DNA of 38,173 nucleotides from Alloprevotella tannerae ATCC 51259 (GTDB taxonomy: Bacteria; Bacteroidota; Bacteroidia; Bacteroidales; Bacteroidaceae), in contig NZ_GG700642.1 of assembly GCF_000159995.1 (NCBI RefSeq), forward strand, positions 484,122 to 522,294. Reading direction: 5' to 3'. The notes beneath the pieces were generated by a model. That model saw nothing but the letters and a program-made list of their open reading frames with translations, had not been told where the DNA came from and made no database searches. A program made the translations under genes and the position numbers. Positions 26,201 to 34,073 of the stretch are shown here, piece after piece; the first letter of the stretch is position 1, and each line of letters begins with the position of its first letter.

Positions 26201-26827
26201 TTTCTCATGAGCAAAGAAGAAATAAAGATTATTGCCCATATCCGTTCCAGTCTTGCTGGTGCGTTCTATCACGTATTCCTTAGTTTCATTGGCGCTCCCC
26301 ATAGTCTGCGTACTGGCCAAAGGTTTGTTGGTATCAAAAGTAGAATTGGTTTCATAGACGCGCTTATTCATTGGCGTGTTCTGCGCCATGCTGCCATTCT
26401 GAAGTCTGATCCACTTTTTGTTGTTACAGTTGTTAACCCACACCATTCGATAGCCGGTAAAGCGGAAACCTTTGGGAAGAGATATATTGATATGTGCAGA
26501 CACCTGACTTCCACTTCCTATAGCATATAAGTTTTGGCTAGTATCTAAAATGATATTACCGGCGGGAGCTTTTAACTGTCCACCTTCTGTCAAATCTGAT
26601 GCATCGGATACCGTGAGCGTAAGAGGCAGCTGATTATGCCTCCATAAGGAATTCCAGCCACTTGAGAAACCAATCTCATTTCCACTTGTCAAACCTGCCA
26701 CCAGCTTCCCCGACGCAGGACTGATGGTTACATTCTGCGCCTGCATTGTCAGACACAGTACAATAAAAAGCAAAAAGACCGCATACTTGCTTTTTACTTT
26801 TGATTGAGTCAATTGATAGTTATTCAT
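23234..26827 (-). CDS. Very large secreted protein with C-terminal sorting-like domain, function unknown
   Basis: A 1197-residue exported protein with a signal peptide (residues about 1-31; hydrophobic FLLFIVLCLTMQAQ). The mature region is Asn/Thr/Tyr/Ser-rich and beta-strand-rich, typical of surface proteins, with no recognised catalytic motif. The last 75 residues contain a short STTSIDEV linker, a strand block (TLTFMTTKDQLIQVFNT), and end in GVYIVNGKKIIIK, very like the end of the adhesin-like protein at 12936-16100 (GIYVVNGKTIIKK), so both probably use the same sorting or secretion route (type IX secretion is inferred). ATG 26827 is chosen over 26851 because it puts the signal peptide at the start. 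The small acidic gene follows 13 bases downstream, and a membrane-bound LuxR-type regulator is divergent, 452 bases away; together they look like one regulated unit. Confidence 0.85.
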   Translation of the reverse strand: MNNYQLTQSKVKSKYAVFLLFIVLCLTMQAQNVTISPASGKLVAGLTSGNEIGFSSGWNSLWRHNQLPLTLTVSDASDLTEGGQLKAPAGNIILDTSQNLYAIGSGSQVSAHINISLPKGFRFTGYRMVWVNNCNNKKWIRLQNGSMAQNTPMNKRVYETNSTFDTNKPLASTQTMGSANETKEYVIERTSKTGTDMGNNLYFFFAHEKNGFYAATLKSCELYFTAEGMFEAQVAPGDPTQIISNGVNMVGSPFYTSKLDLGELKLNTKFGQAYYSYDFNNVQELAANNWLYQEDAVSAGKLPDSSGSGSIQALKNGNKYYYALGNNTYYIETPIKTKSQNGTDIPLGYRIVGARIKYHYGVATPLGWVNPQTGDPQSLQGTIEGNRRYLGTEATWKRRKTTWEYTSERKLKSGSHYLTVNQSNGQYYVNYTSNPSEAATFSIVGNRIKYGSLFMTRTSYNNPQMSTTEDNAVTWNQNSTSLVENPAFTPSPYTLKVYGTDGNTVKTTVTVGDGDDNTIQLTNLNNDAIKFQIEGLAPNAKALITFELELEALNPFINSMDIVCTSHKDGQRLIQQFTSNDFQVSGGAFVFYVPTDFIGEGYSNCKFTFENLTSKYMDNTYGLGTDRHARNYFVKSPYYNTYGDGAQYNATGNESSDTKVMTQMCGDQPFRYSNIDQLGNTSGSTTSTTLEEYPYSEDAYMHNQTPAGTFTDDIEIELDHQKKCYLFTGDETRWNIAPTKAMEHRNYAYYLMDLTLTMKDYEARCELTKLYDSTCYNLNGSDSEKPMYGGTFKAYSKEPPYQEIESTKAYLTVNMMQQALRNKLEEVGANTNQILYLDYTNLYSVQTVGAADMAAMKSLLNPNCLIFFPARTSYNEDNYIQKTLSGDYRACKNIVIADRQPFYTPYKITVPSENYATYTREITIPKNGKVANATVILPFTLDLQGGTHTNRDNLCSFSVYKMNANNCLSIDQESSTSASNYIGNAYFSLLTASKTEANVPYMVKVETAPTDNTISFIATQYGSDVMPTKDSNMGSDYTFVGETATGSIAGNNYSFTNYGSYSGKKIDKVNNIFYFSGNMYLNSKNLRDPLQYIYVYPFRCYYGYSGRAGAKIMNAFNVLYGENNSTTSIDEVTEKPDLAVVADKGTLTFMTTKDQLIQVFNTNGASVSRFSMKAGEVHTIELPAGVYIVNGKKIIIK

Positions 26828-27010
26828 ATTTTTAAAATTTAAGTTATACATGACGTCATTGATTCATTGGCATCCTTACCTCATTTGCAAGCGCTTTGAT
26901 TGCGCTGTTTGAGAACTTCTCTTTGTTAGTTAAGAGATTCTTCCAATTTAAATTTGAAGAATCTAACTCTACTCAACGCAAGAGATACATTTTTTTGATA
27001 AAAACCATTG

Positions 27011-27018
27011 CAAATTTA
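27011..27018 (-). promoter_or_regulatory. Candidate -7 box for the large secreted protein gene
   Basis: The minus strand reads TAAATTTG (fits TAnnTTTG), 183 bases upstream of ATG 26827, implying a leader of about 175 bases. A TTTG lies 24 bases upstream of the box. The perfect TGACGTCA palindrome at 26851-26858 falls within the leader. Confidence 0.4.
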
Positions 27019-27182
27019 CGACTTCCCATTGCGATCTGTAAACAAACGTAATTCGCAATTAGTCGCAAAGCAAACAATAAAACAGTCGCAAAACGACGCA
27101 AAACTCACCAATCAGAACAAATAACACCTATTTTCAACACGAAAAGCATTATAATTCTTTTATTATTACCAAAGCTTTTCTT

Positions 27183-27190
27183 TAACTTTG
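27183..27190 (+). promoter_or_regulatory. Candidate -7 box for the LuxR-type regulator
   Basis: TAACTTTG, 89 bases upstream of ATG 27280, inside the divergent intergenic region shared with the large secreted protein gene. Confidence 0.5.
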
Positions 27191-27279
27191 CGAGTGATTA
27201 ATTAAGCATAATAATTTACATAAAACTCTTAGCCTTTTCAAATTATATCTTGATAACGAACATAAGCAAAACATAAAAA

Positions 27280-28221
27280 ATGATGAAAGAGTGCTATCAC
27301 TTATCCCCAATAAAGACATTTATTAGTAAGCGATGCCATGATAAGGAAGAGCAAATTCGTCTCTTGGCTTTCTTTGCAGGTTCTTTTTTAGCTCTCATCC
27401 TTATGAGCTTGCACGTCTTTGGATTTTTCGGTATAGGGCTACCATTATTGCAGTTTATATCGTGGATACGATTATTGATTACCCTCTTGACTATCGTTCT
27501 ATATCTGACAAAACGCATTTCTTTATTGAGGGCATTCGTCTCTTATGCCATTATATCTCAAGTAGTAGAATCCATTCGCATCATCTGTCTCATCCTTTTG
27601 TCTCCAACAGGGTATGAGGAGATGCTTGTAATCCATCAAATTGGCTCCTACACAACGCTTCTGTATTTAGCATTAGGCTTCGTACCCAGAGCTTCGGTAT
27701 ACGTTACAGTGATGAGCATCGGTTGCCTCGTCTTTGGAGAATTTTACGGCAATGAAGCCATCAGCAAGCAATTTAACATCCTATTTTCTCTCCTTAGTAT
27801 TACAACTTGTGTGATCACCATCATCAGCCAGCAAAGATTGCATGATATAAAGCAAGAGAATCACGATTATCAGACTGCACATAGAAACATACTACAAATA
27901 CTTCACATTACACAAGAAGAATTAGATGCCTACCTTGAACTCTGCCGTGACCGCAAGGCACAGGAGAAAGGCGAGCCGAAGATCTTTGGGCTACTTGATG
28001 AACAAAAGAAACACAACCTTCTTGAGGCGGTAAGCAAATTACAAAAAAAATATGAAGCTGAACAGCAGGACTTTGCTATGAAATTTCCGACACTTTCCGA
28101 AGCGGAAATTGAGGTTTGCCGATACGTCGCAGAAGGCAAAACCGTCAGCGAGATAGCTATTATTACGGGGAAATCAATTAGCAACGTGAGTACAGTACGC
28201 GGAAATATCCGCAAAAAATAG
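27280..28221 (+). CDS. Membrane-anchored LuxR-type transcriptional regulator
   Basis: A 313-residue protein. Residues about 27-185 form five or six hydrophobic membrane segments; about 188-268 are charged and probably coiled coil (with repeated KEN, KAQEKGEP and KKHNLLEAVSKLQKKYEAEQ-type sequence); the C-terminal 45 residues (about 269-313, FPTLSEAEIEVCRYVAEGKT...SISNVSTVRGNIRKK) are a LuxR-type helix-turn-helix. It ends right after the recognition helix. Such one-component membrane regulators in Bacteroidetes are thought to couple an envelope signal to transcription. The start could also be the second ATG at 27283. It is divergent to the large secreted protein gene and so a candidate regulator of it (inference). 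No periplasmic sensor domain of any size is visible, so the signal may be sensed in the membrane. Confidence 0.82.
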   Translation: MMKECYHLSPIKTFISKRCHDKEEQIRLLAFFAGSFLALILMSLHVFGFFGIGLPLLQFISWIRLLITLLTIVLYLTKRISLLRAFVSYAIISQVVESIRIICLILLSPTGYEEMLVIHQIGSYTTLLYLALGFVPRASVYVTVMSIGCLVFGEFYGNEAISKQFNILFSLLSITTCVITIISQQRLHDIKQENHDYQTAHRNILQILHITQEELDAYLELCRDRKAQEKGEPKIFGLLDEQKKHNLLEAVSKLQKKYEAEQQDFAMKFPTLSEAEIEVCRYVAEGKTVSEIAIITGKSISNVSTVRGNIRKK

Positions 28222-28443
28222 GTTTAGCGCGTGAAACTGATCTTCGCACATTTCTTGTGAGATATAGGGGAACAAAATGATAGAAACCAACGAAAGGCGG
28301 ACAGCTTTAAGCTAGCAAATAAAGTTCGAACATAGGAGTTTTGAGGCAAGAACTATTATTGGCAGGCGACTGCCGACACGAGCTAAGCTTAGACAATTTA
28401 CTAAAATCTTGCAAAAGATTTGATGACCGACAAGTCTTATAAT

Positions 28444-28498
28444 AACGATAGCGGCCCGCTTCCTTAAAGGAGGCGGGCCGCTGTAATTGGTTATCGTT
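28444..28498. terminator. Bidirectional terminator between the regulator and glutamine synthetase genes
   Basis: Inner stem: 16-base arms at 28450-28465 (AGCGGCCCGCTTCCTT) and 28467-28482, one mismatch. An outer AACGATA/TATCGTT pair (28444-28450 and 28492-28498) extends the hairpin and is followed by TTTTT on the plus strand. It serves converging genes. Confidence 0.85.
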
Positions 28499-28513
28499 TT
28501 TTGTACGAATTGC

Positions 28514-30016
28514 TTATCCGCAGTGGAAGAAACGTTGTACGAGTTCGAGTTGTGCTTCAGGATTATTTTCGATATCAGCACGGAGCGTCTTGTCGTTGTA
28601 ATCGCGTAATTCTTTGATGATACCATCGATCATCGCTGCACTGAAGATGCCTTGCTCTTCATATACCTTGCGCTGACGCTCGAGGCAGTCGGCAGATGCG
28701 ACACAGCTATCAGGCAAAGAATTGATCTTCTCTAAGACAGCAGCATTCTTCGGATCGTGGATGTTCACAGCTACGAAGGTCTTTTCTGCTACTTCGAGCG
28801 CATCGGGCATTTCAAAGCCGTGGCGGCAAGCTACGCAAAGGCCGGCCAAGAGTTGGTAAAGATCTGCACTACCATCGCCGTTGCGGATCTCAACCGTTTG
28901 CTTCATAGAAGTATCGTAGTGCTCCATCGGCTGTTGCGGGTTTGCCTTGTGGCTCATATCCACATCCTTTGCCCAACCAAGGGGTACGCGTACTAAAGCA
29001 GAGCGGTTGCGCAAGCCCCAGCAAATGTTGGTCGGCGCTTCTTGGTGAGGAACGAGACGGAAGTAAGACGTCGGGTTCTTGTTGCCGAAAGCTGTCAAAC
29101 TCGGAGCCAAGTCCATCATACCTGCAATAGCTTTCTTCGCATTGTCGCTCAATTCGCCATTCTCCAGCATCAAGTTTTTGCCGTTCTGCACTAAGCGCAT
29201 ATGAATATGGAGACCGCTACCGGCTTTACCCGTAGTAATCTTCGGTGCGAAGGTTACGTTGTAGCCCTCTTGAAAGGCCATATTACGGATGATCCATTTA
29301 GCTACGACGAGCTGATCGGCTGCGTCGATAACGTTAACGGGGAGGAATTCGATCTCGTTCTGCTCGTAGATAAATCCGTTCAAGCGGAAGTTACCCACCT
29401 CAGAGTGACCGTATTTAATCTGACCGCCGGCACGCGCAATAGCGTCCATACATTTTACGCGGAAAGTATTGGTCTTAGCGAAAGGATCGCTTTCGTGATA
29501 GTTGCGTTGGTCCGTTGCAGGGAAAGCATCGGTCTCAGGCATAATCACATAGTATTCCAACTCACCCATTGCTTCGAACTCAAAGCCTGTAGTCTTTGTA
29601 AAAGCAGCTGCTGCTTTCTTGAGCGTCTGCTCAGGACCACTTGCCAAGGGATTGCCTTCAGCATCGAAGAAGCCGCAAAGCAAAGCAAGCGTAGGAATCT
29701 CAGCAAAAGGATCAACGAAAGCCGTAGAGAAACGCGGCAATACATAAAGGTCCGAGCTGGAAGCTTGAACAGACTTGAACAGACTTGAGCCGTCAACACG
29801 CTCACCGCAAGTGAGGATCGTGTCAAGATAGTCCATATCCGTAATTACGAAGTTCAATGTCTTCAAACGTCCATCGCCGGCAGGATAAAGGAAGTTGATC
29901 ATACGAATGCCATTTTCGCAGATAAAGCGAACAATGTCGGCTTTCGTGAATTCCGCTGTGGGCTTGTTCAGATAACGTACAACGTCATTCGCGTTGTATT
30001 GAAATGAATTTTCCAT
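28514..30016 (-). CDS. glnA: Glutamine synthetase
   Basis: A 500-residue enzyme that makes glutamine from glutamate, ammonium and ATP. Family blocks are visible: RVDGSSLFKS near residue 69-78, the metal-binding GELEYYVIMP and NEIEFLP, the active-site GSGLHIHM region near 270-277, NPTSYFRLVPHQEAPTNICWG near 316-336 with the ATP-binding RNRSALVRVP, and EIRNGDGSADLYQLLAGL near 382-399. The frame extends to 30088, but ATG 30016 is preferred since a -7 box (TAAATTTG, 30067-30074) overlaps the extension and 500 residues matches the Bacteroidetes GlnA length. It sits alone and is a likely ammonium sink for the NrfA product elsewhere in the window (inference). Regulation by nitrogen is likely but no site is recognised. 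Confidence 0.95.
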   Translation of the reverse strand: MENSFQYNANDVVRYLNKPTAEFTKADIVRFICENGIRMINFLYPAGDGRLKTLNFVITDMDYLDTILTCGERVDGSSLFKSVQASSSDLYVLPRFSTAFVDPFAEIPTLALLCGFFDAEGNPLASGPEQTLKKAAAAFTKTTGFEFEAMGELEYYVIMPETDAFPATDQRNYHESDPFAKTNTFRVKCMDAIARAGGQIKYGHSEVGNFRLNGFIYEQNEIEFLPVNVIDAADQLVVAKWIIRNMAFQEGYNVTFAPKITTGKAGSGLHIHMRLVQNGKNLMLENGELSDNAKKAIAGMMDLAPSLTAFGNKNPTSYFRLVPHQEAPTNICWGLRNRSALVRVPLGWAKDVDMSHKANPQQPMEHYDTSMKQTVEIRNGDGSADLYQLLAGLCVACRHGFEMPDALEVAEKTFVAVNIHDPKNAAVLEKINSLPDSCVASADCLERQRKVYEEQGIFSAAMIDGIIKELRDYNDKTLRADIENNPEAQLELVQRFFHCG

Positions 30017-30066
30017 AACCGATAGAGAGTTACCAATTAGTAAGTAATATTCTGTAGTATTGCGGG

Positions 30067-30074
30067 CAAATTTA
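30067..30074 (-). promoter_or_regulatory. Candidate -7 box for glnA
   Basis: The minus strand reads TAAATTTG, 50 bases upstream of ATG 30016. It overlaps the longer open frame and so decides the start. Confidence 0.5.
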
Positions 30075-30179
30075 CTCATTAATTTCAATCAGACAAATAA
30101 ACTGCGTACTTGTTTAAAAGAATCTTGAGTTTTCCGGTTGTCCTGGGAGCATATTTCGAAGCAAAGTGGCGGCTTATAA

Positions 30180-30217
30180 GTAAGCGGTAGCAGCACAATT
30201 GCGCCACTACCGCTTAC
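30180..30217 (-). terminator. Stem-loop after mscS
   Basis: Perfect 11-bp arms GTAAGCGGTAG (30180-30190) and CTACCGCTTAC (30207-30217). It lies 20 bases past the mscS stop on the minus strand. No T-run follows, so termination would be imperfect or the element stabilises the mRNA end. Confidence 0.55.
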
Positions 30218-30236
30218 TCGCTTACATCTAAAAAGA

Positions 30237-31124
30237 TCAATTATCCTTAACGATATGTACTGTCTCTGTGGGAAAGGGGATGTTGAGCGCAGGATCAGCA
30301 GTCAGCGCTGCGTAAAGCGCTTCATTCATTTTGAAGCGTACGTCCCAATAATCCGCACTCTTAACATAAGCGCGCACCGTCAAGTCTACACTGCTGGTGT
30401 TTAGGTTAGTCACTTCTATAAAGAAAGGTTCCAACCGCTCGCCCGTATCTGTAGTTGGTACGCGAATCAGGCGAGATTCAGCATCCAAGCATTTCTGTAT
30501 GACTTCTTTTGCGTGTGTTACGTTATTACCATATTCGATACTGACAACCCACTGCGCCCGACGGATTTCAGACCTGGATTGATTGATCACGACTGTGGTG
30601 GACATTTGGCCATTAGGTATATATATAGTACGCAGATCTACCGTCTGTATAATTGTATGGAACAGCAGAATTTCTTTCACTGTTCCTTCATTGCCTTGCG
30701 CCTCGATATAATCGCCCACCTTATAAGGTTTGAAAAGCAAGATAACAATACCTCCGGCTACGTTCTGCAAATTTCCGGATAGCGCCATACCAATGGCGAC
30801 GCCGGCGGAAGCTAAGAGCGCGGCTAATGACGTCGTGTTAATTCCCAAGGCACCAACGACGGAAAGGACGAGCAAGACGAGCAGTATTATATTAACTAAG
30901 CTCCTCAAAAAGCTTTGCACGCCGGGATCAATCGTACCGCGCTCAAGCATATGCCGAAACAGGCGATTTAGCAACTTAACTACATAGCGACCAATTATAA
31001 ATACAACGAGGGCAACCAGTATGCGCTGACCAATCAAGATACTGCCATCAAGCAGTTTATCTAACAAGCGATCCAAGCGTGAGACACTGACTGCCGGAAG
31101 CTCAACTAAAGATATTAAGTGCAT
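30237..31124 (-). CDS. mscS: MscS-family mechanosensitive ion channel
   Basis: A 295-residue inner-membrane channel that opens on membrane tension to release solutes during osmotic downshock. Membrane helices lie at about 32-52 and 70-92; the pore-lining third helix, Gly/Ala-rich (LASAGVAIGMALSGNLQNVAGG, about 103-124), is the family hallmark, followed by the beta domain (KPYKVGDYIEAQGNEGTVKEI and TIYIPNGQMSTTVVINQSR) and the C-terminal alpha/beta domain. Length fits the small MscS type (about 280-300). It runs on the same strand as the upstream NlpC/P60 gene, but a terminator-like hairpin (31141-31185) separates them. Confidence 0.95.
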   Translation of the reverse strand: MHLISLVELPAVSVSRLDRLLDKLLDGSILIGQRILVALVVFIIGRYVVKLLNRLFRHMLERGTIDPGVQSFLRSLVNIILLVLLVLSVVGALGINTTSLAALLASAGVAIGMALSGNLQNVAGGIVILLFKPYKVGDYIEAQGNEGTVKEILLFHTIIQTVDLRTIYIPNGQMSTTVVINQSRSEIRRAQWVVSIEYGNNVTHAKEVIQKCLDAESRLIRVPTTDTGERLEPFFIEVTNLNTSSVDLTVRAYVKSADYWDVRFKMNEALYAALTADPALNIPFPTETVHIVKDN

Positions 31125-31140
31125 AATTCTTAAAACATGA

Positions 31141-31185
31141 ATCGCGGCAAGCCCTTATTCTTAGAGAAGAAGAACTTGTCGCGAT
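31141..31185 (-). terminator. Terminator of the NlpC/P60 gene
   Basis: ATCGCGGCAAG (31141-31151) pairs with CTTGTCGCGAT (31175-31185) with one G-T pair. In the minus direction it is followed by TCATGTTTTAAG. It lies 19 bases past the stop at 31205. Confidence 0.7.
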
Positions 31186-31204
31186 CTTATGGATGATTGA
31201 TTTA

Positions 31205-31729
31205 CTAGTTGTCTAAGATACGTCGTGCACCGATGTAGCGTGCACTATAATAAGCAGAGTTGGAATTGTCGATTTTGACACCTGTGCGACTGGCGTGGAT
31301 AAACTTAAAACTATTACCGTCTGCAGCTACGTCGGTTACGATGCCTACGTGTCCTACGTTATGACGATTGCGCCCACGCCCGAAGAAGACTAAATCGCCC
31401 TTCTGTAAGTCTGCAATCTGCGTAATGGGGGTTCCTTCTCTATATTGTGTGCGTGAAGAGCGCGTGATGCTAAGATTCTCTTTCTTATATACGTAACTTG
31501 TAAAACCTGAGCAATCGAAGCCTTTCGGGCTACTTTGACCGGCGCGGTAGCGTGTTCCTATATATTGTAAAGCTGTCTGCACAATGCTTTCCGCCTTCTC
31601 GGGATCATCGTCTGCATCCTGGTCGATTGTTACGTCAATTGTAGTATTTCTTTCTATGTTTGTGGCCTGGGCGCAATAGCAGGAGAAAAATCCAAACGCC
31701 AAGGCCGTAATGGTGTTTTTTAGTCTCAC
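31205..31729 (-). CDS. NlpC/P60 family cell-wall peptidase
   Basis: A 174-residue exported peptidase acting on peptidoglycan stem peptides (gamma-D-glutamyl-diaminopimelate type bonds in the family). The signal peptide is about residues 1-22 (Phe/Ala-rich, ending CAQA). The catalytic triad is visible: Cys73 in FDCSGF, His127 in VGHVGIV and a third His145 in FIHAS. A linker rich in Asp (DQDADDD, about 37-42) precedes the domain. Length is typical of single-domain members. It is alone in its unit, with a terminator at 31141-31185. Roles in cell separation or wall turnover are inferred from family. Confidence 0.94.
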   Translation of the reverse strand: MRLKNTITALAFGFFSCYCAQATNIERNTTIDVTIDQDADDDPEKAESIVQTALQYIGTRYRAGQSSPKGFDCSGFTSYVYKKENLSITRSSRTQYREGTPITQIADLQKGDLVFFGRGRNRHNVGHVGIVTDVAADGNSFKFIHASRTGVKIDNSNSAYYSARYIGARRILDN

Positions 31730-32056
31730 TTTGTCGTTTTTTTATTGTAGTTCGGCTTGCTTAATGCTGCGCTAAATTACAAAAATCATCGTAGCTGACA
31801 AGCGCCCTTTAGTTTTTTGTACGCCTACCTTATATCGCTCAAAAAGAAAATTTAGCTTTTAACATTCTAACTCTCATTTGCTTACAACGATAGCCTCCCC
31901 TTATTGCCGCAGAACTATTTTATTGTTTTTTAAGAACTAAATGCTGAAACATTTTAGCTTTTCATCCGTCTTTTGCGACCATTTCTTGCAGCTTTGCTTC
32001 TTTATTTGCGTGGAATTGTGTAATTCTGCACATCATAAACAACAGATTTTCAGATT
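31730..32056. other. Intergenic region between divergent NlpC/P60 and glycerate kinase genes
   Basis: AT-rich, no gene supported. A TTTAGCTTTT motif appears twice (near 31852 and 31952). No full TAnnTTTG box was found; TTTATTTG near 31999 on the plus strand is the nearest match upstream of the kinase gene. Confidence 0.5.
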
Positions 32057-33238
32057 ATGCCTCTACACTTGCTCATCGCTCCCGATTCGTTTAAAGCTTG
32101 CCTCTCCGCCACGGCAGTAGCGCAGGCTATGGCCGAAGGTGTTCGGAGCGTAATGCCCGATGCCAAGATTTCGCTTTGCCCTTTAAGCGATGGAGGTGAA
32201 GGCTTAACGGACGTATTGGCCGCCCGCCGCCCACACATTATTATATACAAGGAGGTCGTAGGGCCGGAAGGAAACATCGTGCGCGCCGCTTATGCTTGGG
32301 ACGAAGACAAGCGAACGGCCATCATCGAACTGGCGGCGGCTTCCGGCTATGCACTGATAAACAAGGCGACGTCTTCGATCTTACAGCGCACGACGCGCGG
32401 TACGGGGCAATTGATGCTTGACGCCTTGGAACGAGGCTGCACTACTTTGTTACTCGGACTTGGCGGCAGTGCCACGAGCGACGGAGGAGTAGGCTTGCTG
32501 CGCAGTATCGGCGTGCGCTTTTTAGATAGCGCGGGATGTGAAGTAGCCGACGCAATCTGCGACTTCCGGCGTATAGCGAACATCGACACGTCAGCAGTCT
32601 CGCCACTTTGGCGCAAGTGTCGCATCATTCTACTCTGCGATGTTGACAATCCTTTCTGCGGTCCGCGCGGTGCGGCGCGCACTTTTGCGCCGCAAAAAGG
32701 GGCAAGCCCTAAAGAAGTTGACTGCATTGAAACAGCCCTCACGCATTTGGCTAATCTATATCAAGGCCAGTGGGGCATAAGTCTGCACCAACAACCCGGA
32801 GCAGGCGCTGCCGGCGGCACGGCGGGCAGTTTGGTAGCCACAATGGGGGCAACAATCGTACGCGGCATCGACTTTGTGCTTGCCGATGCAGATTTTGCAG
32901 CGCGTGCGTCACAAGTCGACCTTATTTTAACGGGTGAGGGACACGCTGATGCGCAAACGCTGGGTGGAAAAGTGCCGCACGGCGTATTGCAGGCTGCGGC
33001 TCCATATCAAAAGCCTGTTTATCTATTGGCCGGCGCCGTGGACGACGAAGCTTTACTCACAGCAGCCGGCTTTGCCGGAGTAGTGTCCGTGACGCCGCCT
33101 ACCACTCCCCTCTCCGAAGCACTGCAACCTGAGTACGCCAAAACCAACCTGCGCCGCGCGGCAGCAAAGGCCGTGAAAGCGTATATAGAAAAGAATAACG
33201 TTAAACCCAATCATACGCTTAACAATGATGAGATATAA
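32057..33238 (+). CDS. glxK: Glycerate kinase (GlxK/GarK family)
   Basis: A 393-residue kinase that phosphorylates D-glycerate (usually to 2-phosphoglycerate in this family). Family marks: an opening APDSFKACLSA block (residues 8-18), PLSDGGEG near 42-49, and the glycine-rich LGLGGSATSDGGVG near 132-145, with GPRGAA and TGEGHADAQT further on. The last 14 bases overlap the next gene's start (33225), suggesting translational coupling. No regulatory site is clear. No other glycerate or glyoxylate gene is near, so the pathway context is open. Confidence 0.94.
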   Translation: MPLHLLIAPDSFKACLSATAVAQAMAEGVRSVMPDAKISLCPLSDGGEGLTDVLAARRPHIIIYKEVVGPEGNIVRAAYAWDEDKRTAIIELAAASGYALINKATSSILQRTTRGTGQLMLDALERGCTTLLLGLGGSATSDGGVGLLRSIGVRFLDSAGCEVADAICDFRRIANIDTSAVSPLWRKCRIILLCDVDNPFCGPRGAARTFAPQKGASPKEVDCIETALTHLANLYQGQWGISLHQQPGAGAAGGTAGSLVATMGATIVRGIDFVLADADFAARASQVDLILTGEGHADAQTLGGKVPHGVLQAAAPYQKPVYLLAGAVDDEALLTAAGFAGVVSVTPPTTPLSEALQPEYAKTNLRRAAAKAVKAYIEKNNVKPNHTLNNDEI

Positions 33239-33722
33239 TAATGACGATGTGCGGCGCCGCGACCGACTTATGGATGAAGCGCGCGCCTTAGAACTAATCA
33301 AGACTGCTGAATATGGTTTCCTTTCTATGATCTCTGCCGAAGGCAAGCCCTACGGTATCCCGCTTAATTATGTCTGGAACGGTGATCACGCGCTCTATAT
33401 CCATTGCGCGCCGGAAGGGCGAAAGTTGCAAGCATTGGCCATCCATCCGGAAGTGACATTCTGCATAGTTGGGCGGACAAATCTCTTACCCAACAAATTT
33501 ACGACTGAATATGAGAGCGTACTCCTGTCGGGACGTGCTCGCATTGATCTATCTGAAGAAGAAAAGATGAACGCACTGCATCTATTGATAGCCAAACTCT
33601 CGCCCAACGATCAAGAGATTGGAGCTAAATATGCACAGAAATCATTCCATCGCGTAGATATCATTCGCATAGACATTGACGAATATAGCGCGAAACGCAA
33701 ATATGTAAAGACTGCCGATTAA
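33225..33722 (+). CDS. Pyridoxamine 5'-phosphate oxidase-like flavin protein (NimA-like family)
   Basis: A 165-residue split-barrel FMN-binding-type protein. The core pattern is LIKTAEYGFLSMISAEGKPYGIPLNYVW at about 26-53, LYIHCAPEGRKLQAL near 60-75, and the conserved ESVLLSGRARI near 105-115, like NimA-family (nitroimidazole-reduction-type) proteins. Members bind FMN and reduce small molecules, but resistance activity cannot be claimed from sequence alone. The start overlaps the glycerate kinase stop by 14 bases (ATG 33225 or the second ATG at 33228), so the two are coupled. It is the last intact host-like gene before the mobile right-hand region. Confidence 0.88.
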   Translation: MMRYNNDDVRRRDRLMDEARALELIKTAEYGFLSMISAEGKPYGIPLNYVWNGDHALYIHCAPEGRKLQALAIHPEVTFCIVGRTNLLPNKFTTEYESVLLSGRARIDLSEEEKMNALHLLIAKLSPNDQEIGAKYAQKSFHRVDIIRIDIDEYSAKRKYVKTAD

Positions 33723-33855
33723 GTCTCAGGACCACTCTTTCTGCGCACCATCTTTACTCCGTTACACGAGGAGCAGCAACTATCCACTTTGTCGTCATTC
33801 CTATTCGGTTTAAGCAAGGCTTTGCATCGGCTTATCCATCTACGCTCTCTTCCTT

Positions 33856-33999
33856 CACATTAATAGTGTAAAAGGACATTCAGAAGATGCTGGTGATCCG
33901 TCAAATATTGAATTTGTGAAGAAAGGTGGAGAACATCTTAGTAGGCATAATGGTAATTACAGGAATCCATCAAGTGGGAAGAAAATCAATAGAGATTAA
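33856..33999 (+). pseudogene. C-terminal remnant of an HNH-like polymorphic toxin
   Basis: An open frame without a usable start ends at TAA 33997-33999 and encodes 47 residues: HINSVKGHSEDAGDP, then SNIEFVKKGGEHLSRHNGNY and RNPSSGKK. The spaced His residues, the D-P-S-N-I-x-F-V string and the H-x-G-N-[YW]-R-N tail resemble the ends of HNH/Rhs-type nuclease toxin domains in polymorphic secreted toxins (recall). The N-terminal part, including any delivery domain, is missing, and upstream codons are not homologous. It is immediately followed by a SMI1/KNR4 gene, the type of immunity protein expected. I read this as a decayed toxin tail. It does not look like a shadow because the next gene follows in the typical toxin-immunity order. 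Confidence 0.6.
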
Positions 34000-34073
34000 A
34001 TCAACTATTGTCAAATTCTTCATTTTTAATGATGAGCCTTTACCATAAATAGCGTATATAGAAAAAATAGAAT

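Noticed and set aside
30017-30088. 24 extra residues at the glutamine synthetase start
   Set aside because: The extension covers a -7 box and is not family-like; the 500-residue form fits.
33225-33722. Metronidazole-resistance nim gene
   Set aside because: The protein belongs to the broad Nim-like FMN family, but sequence alone does not show nitroimidazole reduction, and the IS lies downstream of it, not in a promoter position.
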